Part shown: one piece after another, positions 4,401 through 9,139 of the stretch
How positions within the stretch are numbered: the first letter of the stretch is position 1
Layout of the letters: the number at the start of each line of letters is the position of its first letter
Assembly: GCA_910587035.1 (NCBI GenBank)
Contig: CAJUMQ010000045.1
Span: 1-9,139, forward strand
DNA length: 9,139 nt
Origin: an uncultured Desulfovibrio sp.
GTDB taxonomy: Bacteria > Desulfobacterota > Desulfovibrionia > Desulfovibrionales > Desulfovibrionaceae
Reading direction: 5' to 3'
Program-made: the position numbers and the translations under genes
The notes under the pieces: model-generated
The model's input: only the letters and a program-made list of their open reading frames with translations
Databases searched by the model: none
Told to the model about the DNA's origin: nothing

Positions 4401-4706
4401 ATGAAACTGGATGAACTTGAAATCAGGGAGCGCGCGGACGCCCTGACAAGGGAGGCGCTTCACTGGCCCCTTACCGCCCAGACCGTGAAAAGGTGGCTGG
4501 AAAACGCAATGCGGCAGGCCGCAAGGCACAATCGGACTGTGCTGGCAGAGTATCTGCGCGGCAAGATGGAATTTCTTTATTCCTACGATACGGAGGCGGA
4601 GCTTTTGCGGCATCGGCTTTTCCGGAAAGAGGCTCGCAAGCTGGCCAATTACATCATGGACATGGCTGAAGCAAAATACCGGGCTGCCTACAGGGCGCCA
4701 TATTAA
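4401..4706 (+). CDS. Hypothetical early phage protein (101 aa)
   Basis: A charged, mainly helical protein rich in Arg, Glu and Ala, with no membrane segment or Cys pair. I do not recognise the family. The start follows GGAGG (4391-4395) at good distance; a longer in-frame extension to 4218 would run through the previous micro-ORF and terminator and is rejected. It is the first gene after the cassette region and starts the early block. The next gene begins 11 nt after its stop. No promoter is obvious between terminator and start, so it may depend on readthrough or antitermination. Confidence 0.65.
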   Translation: MKLDELEIRERADALTREALHWPLTAQTVKRWLENAMRQAARHNRTVLAEYLRGKMEFLYSYDTEAELLRHRLFRKEARKLANYIMDMAEAKYRAAYRAPY

Positions 4707-4717
4707 AGGATATGGCC

Positions 4718-5068
4718 ATGAGCATATTTACTGACTTTTATCCCAAGGAAGACCAGCACTGCGAAACCTGCTGCCACTGGGATGAGGAAGATCCCCTATT
4801 CACCATGCCTGACACTGTGGCCGGTGATAAGCGCTCAATTCCCTATTGCCGCTGCCGAATCAATGCCGCGCGGGATGAGGACGCTGGCGACTACATTCCC
4901 GCCATGGGCCCCAACGGCCCTTGCGCCCACTATAGAGACTACTGGCGGCCCAATGACTGGTACATCAGAGAATTTGAAGCCGATGCAAGGGAGCGTGAGG
5001 CTGACAGGGAAACATATCGCAGGCTTGACCGGTATCTGAAAAGAGACGCCATCATTGGAGCAAGATAA
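4718..5068 (+). CDS. Cys-rich, probably metal-binding early phage protein (116 aa)
   Basis: Cysteines at residues 15, 18, 19, 44, 46 and 69, with His 20 and His 71 nearby (CETCCHW, YCRCR, GPCAH), look like a small zinc site. The C-terminal third is a charged helix rich in Arg/Glu/Asp. ATG 4718 was chosen over 4712 because AAGGA (4706-4710) is 7 nt from it and only 1 nt from the other. It is part of the early block between a helical protein and the ATPase. I know of similar small Cys-rich proteins in phage early regions but cannot name a function. Confidence 0.65.
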   Translation: MSIFTDFYPKEDQHCETCCHWDEEDPLFTMPDTVAGDKRSIPYCRCRINAARDEDAGDYIPAMGPNGPCAHYRDYWRPNDWYIREFEADAREREADRETYRRLDRYLKRDAIIGAR

Positions 5069-5128
5069 ATCCAAACCCATATAAGCAGCTGGAAAACACT
5101 GATAAACGCTGAAAAAAGAGAGAAGAAA

Positions 5129-5827
5129 ATGGGTATTCCCGTATTGATCCTCGGTGAATCCGGCAGTGGCAAGTCCACATCCTTGCGCAATTTTGAACCT
5201 GATGAAATAGGCATTTTAAACGTGGCATCCAAGCCATTGCCATTCCGCAAAAAGCTTCATGTCCTGAATGGCGCTACCTATTACGCCATTAAACAGAAAT
5301 TGGCCAGGCCGGTGTTGAAAACATACGCCATTGACGACAGTCAGGCGCTCATGGCCTTTTCCATGTTCGCAAAGGCCAAAGAGAAAGGTTATGACAAATT
5401 CACAGAGATCGCAGTGGATTTTTATGACCTGCTTCGTTTTGTGATTGATAAGACACCTGAAGACTGCATCGTCTATTTCCTGCATCATACCGAGACAACC
5501 GATACAGGAAAGATAAAAGCCAAGACTGTGGGCAAGATGCTTGATAACCAGCTCACGGTTGAAGGCCTTTTTTCAATTGTGCTCCTGTGCCGGACAGATG
5601 GAACACGCCACTGGTTTGAAACACAGTCGGACGGTTTTTCCACAGCCAAGTCCCCAATGGATATGTTCCCCAAGGAGATAGATAACGATCTTAAGGCTGT
5701 GGATACTGCCATAAGATCATATTGGGGGCTGCTGCCAGAGAAAGACGCACAGTCTGGCAGGACGATGAGCAGTTCTAAATCGGATATCACCAATACAGAA
5801 GATATCAGGGAGGCGGTAAATGCTTGA
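5129..5827 (+). CDS. Phage ATP-binding protein, AAA_24/Sak4-like
   Basis: A 232-aa P-loop protein. Walker A is GESGSGKST at residues 9-17. A Walker B-like TYAIDD lies at 65-70. CIVYFLHHTETT at 113-124 is the strand-plus-His motif usual in this group, followed by the GKMLDN...VEGLFSIVLLC segment. Proteins of this type in phages are RecA-core ATPases; Sak4 members work in single-strand annealing or recombination together with an SSB-like partner. The next gene is just such a protein and overlaps by 8 bp, implying coupled translation. AGAGAGAAG precedes the ATG. The tail after about residue 205 is Ser-rich and probably flexible. Whether it is a true Sak4 recombinase or another AAA_24 ATPase needs a profile search. 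Confidence 0.8.
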   Translation: MGIPVLILGESGSGKSTSLRNFEPDEIGILNVASKPLPFRKKLHVLNGATYYAIKQKLARPVLKTYAIDDSQALMAFSMFAKAKEKGYDKFTEIAVDFYDLLRFVIDKTPEDCIVYFLHHTETTDTGKIKAKTVGKMLDNQLTVEGLFSIVLLCRTDGTRHWFETQSDGFSTAKSPMDMFPKEIDNDLKAVDTAIRSYWGLLPEKDAQSGRTMSSSKSDITNTEDIREAVNA

Positions 5828-6452
5828 TTTCAGTAATGCGGATGACCAGAAGGAATTTGCCCGCGGCCCTGTCCCTGCCGGGAGTATTGTAGTTGTACAG
5901 ATGAAGGTTTTGCAGCCGGAATTTTCAAAACAGGCTCCTGAAGATTCTTATATATCTGTGTCAAAGAGTGGTCTTAGACAGATATATTGCCAGTTTGATG
6001 TCACAACGGGCACATATTCCGGGGTGAGTTTCCGCCAGAACATCACATTGCCGGCCTCAGCCCAGAAAATTTCGTTGAACCCAAATTATGAGCAGGCATG
6101 CAATATTGGCGCGGCACAGCTCAAGGCTATCTGTCTTGCGGCTCAAAGACCCACCCGGATAAACAAGATACAGGAATTGACCGGGGCCCGTTTCCCTGTG
6201 CGCGTAAAAATCAATAATAGACCCAAGGAATCAAATGGCCAGGTGTATTGGAATAATGAGATTGCATTTGTGATAACTCCGGACAAGCCTGAATATCAAA
6301 GAATCAGGAATGAAGGAGAAATTATCAACCCCAATGGCGCTCTGGTGGGTAGCGAAAGCAAGGGGAAACAGGAGCAGCCCAAGCAATCGGCTGGCTATGA
6401 TTTTGGCATGGGGCCCGGACAAAATACCAACACGGACGAAGTGCCATTTTAA
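5820..6452 (+). CDS. SSB/OB-like partner protein with acidic C-terminal tip
   Basis: A 210-aa protein. The first two thirds alternate beta-strand-like segments, for example GSIVVVQMKVL, RQIYCQFDV and FPVRVKINNRP, with VYWNNEIAFVI, as in OB-fold phage proteins. The end is a Gly/Gln/Asn-rich linker (about 175-205) closing with TDEVPF. That acidic-hydrophobic tip is the hallmark of SSB C-termini that recruit repair and recombination proteins. GGAGG precedes the ATG, which overlaps the ATPase stop. Together with the upstream ATPase it forms a likely recombination or replication pair acting on single-stranded DNA. The specific family (DUF669-like or phage SSB) is inferred, not verified. Confidence 0.7.
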   Translation: MLDFSNADDQKEFARGPVPAGSIVVVQMKVLQPEFSKQAPEDSYISVSKSGLRQIYCQFDVTTGTYSGVSFRQNITLPASAQKISLNPNYEQACNIGAAQLKAICLAAQRPTRINKIQELTGARFPVRVKINNRPKESNGQVYWNNEIAFVITPDKPEYQRIRNEGEIINPNGALVGSESKGKQEQPKQSAGYDFGMGPGQNTNTDEVPF

Positions 6453-6466
6453 ATACTTATGAAACC

Positions 6467-6500
6467 GGCAACAGTCATGCTGCTGCATGGCTGTTTTGCC
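6467..6500 (+). terminator. Hairpin with short T-tract between the SSB-like gene and Gp157
   Basis: CAGTCATGC (6472-6480) and GCATGGCTG (6485-6493) form 9 bp with one T·G pair, followed by TTTT. An outer GGCAA/TTGCC (6467-6471 with 6496-6500) can extend it. It could partly terminate transcription, or protect the 3' end. It lies just before the Gp157 ribosome-binding site. Confidence 0.55.
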
Positions 6501-6513
6501 ATGGGAGTAGCAC

Positions 6514-7032
6514 ATGGTTCATTCTTTTGAGCATATTCAGGATGAGATAGCGGCAATGCTGTCAATTCCTGATGATGAATTGACTTGCGAGCAGCGCGGG
6601 ATGATGGATGATTACCTGAATGAGATTGCGAGTCAGGAGGCGGAAAAGGTTGACGGCTTTGCGCAATTCATAAAGCTGCAAACTGCCCTGATGGAAGCCT
6701 GCAAAGAGGAAAGTCAAAGGTTGGCCAATAAGGCAAGAACAGCTGGGAATCGCATTGCATGGCTGAAGAACAAATATCTGGCAATTATGCAAAATAATGG
6801 CCTTAAAAAGGTTAGCGGCCATGTTTATGCCTTGTCTGTCCGAGCAAGCGAAGCTGTGGCTGTAACCGAGAATCAGGAAGAACTTGGCAGGCTGGCTGAA
6901 ACAGAACCGCTATATTTTGCGCGTGTTGAAAGCATAAAGTCGGATAAAAAGGCCATAAAGGAAGCCATAAAAGGGGGCCATGCAATACCCGGCTGCGAGC
7001 TTGTTACAAATTTTAGCCTGAATATACGATGA
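6514..7032 (+). CDS. Siphovirus Gp157-family protein
   Basis: A 172-aa protein. The acidic N-terminal part is followed by a long helical region (about 40-95: KVDGFAQFIKLQTALMEACKEE...NKARTAGNRIAWLKNKYLAIM), then GLKKVSGHVYALSVR and the C-terminal VESIKSDKKAIKEAIKGG...PGCEL block. This is the standard architecture of phage Gp157 proteins, named after a Streptococcus phage protein linked with phage resistance. They are common in early or recombination modules, but their mechanism is not settled. GGGAG lies 8-9 nt upstream. The next gene starts 3 nt after the stop and in the same frame. Confidence 0.85.
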   Translation: MVHSFEHIQDEIAAMLSIPDDELTCEQRGMMDDYLNEIASQEAEKVDGFAQFIKLQTALMEACKEESQRLANKARTAGNRIAWLKNKYLAIMQNNGLKKVSGHVYALSVRASEAVAVTENQEELGRLAETEPLYFARVESIKSDKKAIKEAIKGGHAIPGCELVTNFSLNIR

Positions 7033-7035
7033 CAA

Positions 7036-7290
7036 ATGGAACATACAAAAAAATATCTGGAGTGGCAGGAAAGGTGGCCACTACAATATGAAAAGCAGAA
7101 AGCCAGAGCTCGTGAAAATTCTCGCCTTAGGCGCGCCACTCTTAAGGCGCATGGCATTTGCACCAGGTGCGGCAAGGAGGATGCCATGAAAGGCTATACT
7201 TTATGCGCGGCCTGCAATTTGTGGAATAACCAAAGCAGAAGCGGCTACACAGGCCGGAAAATGCGAAAGCCTGTCAGCCCAAAACAATAG
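7036..7290 (+). CDS. Small four-Cys zinc-ribbon protein (84 aa)
   Basis: The N-terminal half is a basic helix (KARARENSRLRRATLKAHG). It is followed by CTRC at residues 42-45 and CAAC at 57-60, a typical zinc knuckle, then a basic tail. This suggests nucleic-acid binding; similar small zinc-ribbon proteins occur in phage early operons. The ribosome-binding site is weak, and the gene sits directly after the Gp157 stop (TGA CAA ATG), so its translation probably depends on ribosomes ending Gp157. The partner or target is unknown. Confidence 0.7.
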   Translation: MEHTKKYLEWQERWPLQYEKQKARARENSRLRRATLKAHGICTRCGKEDAMKGYTLCAACNLWNNQSRSGYTGRKMRKPVSPKQ

Positions 7291-7314
7291 ACATGACCAT
7301 AAATGGGTATTTGC

Positions 7315-7345
7315 GGGCGCTCTTTATTGCGGGAGCGCCCTTTTT
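7315..7345 (+). terminator. Rho-independent terminator
   Basis: GGGCGCTC (7315-7322) and GAGCGCCC (7333-7340) form an 8-bp GC-rich stem followed by five Ts. It ends the Gp157/zinc-ribbon unit. Downstream genes must have their own promoter or be read by antitermination. Confidence 0.9.
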
Positions 7346-7368
7346 ATAATCTATAACAGGGAGTTGCC

Positions 7369-7749
7369 ATGATTGAACTCAATTCCGCCACAATCGCAAA
7401 TGGTGGTTTGGTGGAACGGTTGAATGATGAAATTCAGAAAGCCGTTGCCAACTGTCTGGACGTGAACACGGAGGCCAAAAAGACGCGGACAGTCACGCTC
7501 AAAGTCAAGATCAAGCCTGATGAAACACGTTCTTTCGCAACTGTGAGTGTGGAAACGTCGAGTACACTTTGCCCGCCGGAGGCGATTAACACGTCTATCT
7601 ACATGGCTCAAAATCTCAAAACTGGTGAAATTGCAGCATCGGAAGTTTGCGCCGGTGAAAATCCCATGCAGGAAACATTACCAAGTGTGGAAATCAAAAC
7701 AGGCAAAATAACCAACTTTGCGGAAAAGACAGGAGGAAACCATGCTTAA
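7369..7749 (+). CDS. Conserved small phage early protein ('replication terminator protein'-type)
   Basis: A 126-aa protein with the pattern GGLVERLNDEIQKAVANCLDVNTEAKKTRTVTLKVKIKPDETR...VSVETSSTLCPPE, which I recall from many phage genomes. Databases often label such proteins 'replication terminator protein', a name I would not take literally. It is soluble, beta-rich in the middle, with no Cys site or membrane segment. GGGAG precedes the ATG after a terminator. Its last 8 bp overlap the next gene, and the same two genes sit side by side in many phages, so they probably act together. Biochemical role unknown. Confidence 0.75.
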   Translation: MIELNSATIANGGLVERLNDEIQKAVANCLDVNTEAKKTRTVTLKVKIKPDETRSFATVSVETSSTLCPPEAINTSIYMAQNLKTGEIAASEVCAGENPMQETLPSVEIKTGKITNFAEKTGGNHA

Positions 7750-8458
7750 AAACCTTTACAGCGCAATCAGAGAAGACGCTGCGCCAGTCATTACCAAAAT
7801 TGATGGCCGCGACTATTCAGACAAGCGGATTTACCCAGTTAACGCGCCCATGCCAAACGCGCTTGTGGTTTCCACACTTACTGGGCTTGTGGATTATCTC
7901 AAATCCAATACGGATAAATTGGAAAATGTTTTTTGCCATGTCGTGTCGCCCTCCCAGGTGGAATTGCGTTCGCCTTTGCTTCCGCCATTTTGTGACCGTG
8001 CCTGCTATATGAAGGCGGAACTTGACCAGATCACGTTGCCGTTCAACACATGGATGGACGCGGAGCCATTCAATATCGCCATGCAGGCGGCTTTTGATGA
8101 CCCCGATGGCCTGAAAGCCACAGACAAGGGGCTGGTACTGAAATTCACCTCCAGCGTTACATCAATCGTGGAAGCCGCCACTTCCGATGACGGAGTAAGC
8201 CAGGCAGTAGCAGTCAAAGCTGGTATAACCAGCAAGGGAGTGAAAGAGCTGCCCAATCCCGTAACTTTGCGGCCATACCGCACATTTATTGAGGTGGAGC
8301 AGCCCGCCAGCAAGTTTATATTCCGGTGCCGCCAGGAAGGCGGAAAAATGCAGTTTTCACTCACCGAAGCCGATGGGGGCGCATGGCGGAGCGAAGCCAT
8401 GAAAAACATTAAGGCATTCCTTGAGAAAGAAGTGCCGCAGTTAGTGGTGATTGCGTAA
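7742..8458 (+). CDS. DUF2303-like phage early protein
   Basis: A 238-aa protein. Conserved stretches include NALVVSTLTGLVDYL (about 38-52), HVVSPSQVELRS (about 66-77), DDGVSQAVAVKAGI (about 152-165), VTLRPYRTFIEVEQP (about 176-190) and EADGGAWRSEAMKNI (about 210-225). This is a widespread phage family placed next to the preceding small protein; its function is unknown and it may relate to DUF2303. ATG 7742 follows AGGAGG (7731-7736) and was preferred over an in-frame ATG at 7718, which would lengthen the overlap with no ribosome-binding site. A long hairpin follows its stop. Confidence 0.8.
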   Translation: MLKNLYSAIREDAAPVITKIDGRDYSDKRIYPVNAPMPNALVVSTLTGLVDYLKSNTDKLENVFCHVVSPSQVELRSPLLPPFCDRACYMKAELDQITLPFNTWMDAEPFNIAMQAAFDDPDGLKATDKGLVLKFTSSVTSIVEAATSDDGVSQAVAVKAGITSKGVKELPNPVTLRPYRTFIEVEQPASKFIFRCRQEGGKMQFSLTEADGGAWRSEAMKNIKAFLEKEVPQLVVIA

Positions 8459-8461
8459 ATC

Positions 8462-8520
8462 ATTGACCACAAAAATTGACAGCCATAGAGAGTCAATTTT
8501 TGTGGTCAATAGGCTTTTTT
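8462..8520 (+). terminator. Perfect 19-bp inverted repeat with T-tract
   Basis: ATTGACCACAAAAATTGAC (8462-8480) is perfectly complementary to 8492-8510 around an 11-nt loop. AGGC and six Ts (8515-8520) follow. It begins 3 nt after the DUF2303-like stop. The stem is unusually long and AT-rich for a terminator. It may also be a bidirectional terminator if the minus-strand frame at 8506-8691 is real. GTCAATTTT occurs once more at 8521-8529. Confidence 0.75.
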
Positions 8521-8691
8521 GTCAATTTTCATCCACTCCACCCGATTCCCGCGCCCGTGGAAAATCCGGCGACCTGCCCATAGCTGGATCACAGAGTAAC
8601 GGCGAAATGGCAGGCTAGTGGGTGGCTTGTCGCCTCCTTGCAATACATTGGGCAAAGCCATGCCGGGCGGCTCAAAGTCCGGCTTTTTCAA
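8506..8691 (-). CDS. Possible minus-strand small protein (61 aa)
   Basis: The frame reads in a protein-like way toward its end (LPFRRYSVIQLWAGRRIFHGRGNRVEW). It would stop inside the right arm of the long hairpin, convergent with the preceding gene. Against it: no ribosome-binding site before either the TTG at 8691 or the ATG at 8661, opposite strand to every other gene, and a plus-strand terminator within it. I do not recognise a family. It could be a remnant or a chance frame. Confidence 0.25.
   Translation of the reverse strand: MKKPDFEPPGMALPNVLQGGDKPPTSLPFRRYSVIQLWAGRRIFHGRGNRVEWMKIDKKAY
8662..8688 (+). terminator. Probable terminator before the ASCH-like gene
   Basis: GCCGG (8662-8666) and CCGGC (8679-8683) with five Ts; an AAGCC/GGCTT pairing is an alternative. 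It implies a short transcript from somewhere in 8521-8661. That stretch can fold (GGCGAC near 8568 with GTCGCC near 8630), but I cannot assign a gene to it on the plus strand. Confidence 0.5.
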
Positions 8692-8706
8692 TAATTAAAA
8701 TCAACT

Positions 8707-9139
8707 ATGAAAGAACATCCCATTCTTTTCAATACTCAGATGGTACGCGCTATTTTGAGCGGGATAAAAACCCAGACGCGCCGCCCGGCAAAAATTCCGT
8801 TACATGCTACTCAATCAGAAGCTAACCGAACGTGCCATCCGTATGCCCCTGGCGATTTGCTCTGAGTAAGGGAAACATGGAATTTGGCTAATCCGGATGA
8901 CGATAGTGCCCTGCCGGGAGATGTTTACGGACCATATGCGCCTTTTACTGGCAGGCAGGCCGGCAAAGAAATCCACTGGCGCGCAATTTATAGAGCGGAT
9001 GCAGCTTCCCCTGCGACCCATCCAAAATACGACAAAGCTCTGTGGAGGCCGTCTATCCATATGCCCAAATGGGCTTGCCGCCTATTCCTTGAAGTGGATG
9101 ATGTCGGAATACACAGACTACAAGATATTGGCGATGATG
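8707..9139 (+). pseudogene. Phage ASCH-like/'morphogenetic'-family gene with in-frame TGA (runs off the window)
   Basis: Starts MKEHPILFNTQMVRAILSG, then KTQTRR, PYAPGDLL, TGA, VRETWN, IHWRAIYRAD and LWRPSIHMPKWACRLFLEV, ending RLQDIGDD at the window edge. This is the well-known phage family often mislabelled 'morphogenetic protein', with an ASCH/PUA-like RNA-binding fold. In that family the motif is GD-x-x-W-VRETW; here the Trp codon (codon 53, 8863-8865) is TGA, one base from TGG. The frame is otherwise intact for another 91 codons. There is no visible ribosome-binding site before the ATG. It may be a recently inactivated gene, a sequencing error, or a recoded stop. Standard TGA stops elsewhere in the window argue against a changed code. 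Confidence 0.75.

Noticed and set aside
8622..8825. A 67-aa plus-strand frame over the start of the ASCH-like gene
   Set aside because: It is out of frame with the recognisable family motifs (MVRAILSG, KTQTRR) and runs through a terminator.
4707..9139. Alternative genetic code (TGA = Trp) for this element
   Set aside because: TGA serves as the stop in tightly overlapping pairs (383-386, 4225-4228, 5820-5827) and after Gp157. Only one gene shows a TGA at a Trp position.

Overview
The window reads as the left or early region of a temperate phage, a prophage or a related integrated element. Almost all genes run left to right. They are short, tightly spaced, and separated by compact hairpin terminators. 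The right half carries a recognisable siphophage early block: an ATP-binding Sak4/AAA_24-like protein, an OB/SSB-like protein with an acidic DEVPF tail, a Gp157-family protein, and two conserved early proteins that travel together in many phages. The host cannot be fixed from sequence alone. Medium GC, the DUF1640-type gene and the phage gene set fit a Gram-negative anaerobe such as a Desulfovibrionaceae member, but this is a guess.

Left part (1-1083). The end of an upstream gene may enter the window. A promoter then drives two overlapping micro-ORFs (55 and 29 aa) for tiny membrane proteins, followed by a terminator. Next come a structured leader, a DUF1640-like coiled-coil/membrane protein, another terminator, and the first copy of an intercassette repeat.

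Island (1084-2162). A single, visibly AT-rich gene encodes a 306-aa protein resembling phage KilA-N/BstA-type proteins. It sits between a truncated and a full copy of the intercassette repeat and looks like an insertion or mosaic cargo.

Core of interest (2163-4370). Two consecutive cassettes about 1.11 kb long have the same plan: intercassette repeat, promoter with operator, small XRE-like repressor, second promoter with a 15-bp palindromic operator, a 99-nt RNA element identical in both copies, a 49-aa membrane protein, a 24-29-aa membrane protein, and a terminator. The repressors share a clear common core but are diverged. Each is flanked by its own operator sequence (AACTTATTATAAGTT for the first, AGGTAATTTTTACCT for the second). 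The operators lie at exactly the same distance from the RNA, inside the -35/-10 spacer. The micro-ORF pair near 219-472 is a third, leaderless relative. I do not recognise this arrangement as a described system. It could be a set of orthogonally repressed exclusion, toxin-like or lysogenic-conversion modules.

Right part (4371-9139). Genes in order: an unknown 101-aa protein; a Cys-rich protein; the ATPase and SSB-like pair (8-bp overlap); a terminator-like hairpin; Gp157; a four-Cys zinc-ribbon protein; a terminator; a small early protein and a DUF2303-like protein (8-bp overlap); a perfect 19-bp-arm hairpin; a possible minus-strand small ORF; and a phage ASCH-like/'morphogenetic' family gene. 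That last gene carries an in-frame TGA exactly where the family has a conserved Trp, and it runs off the window.
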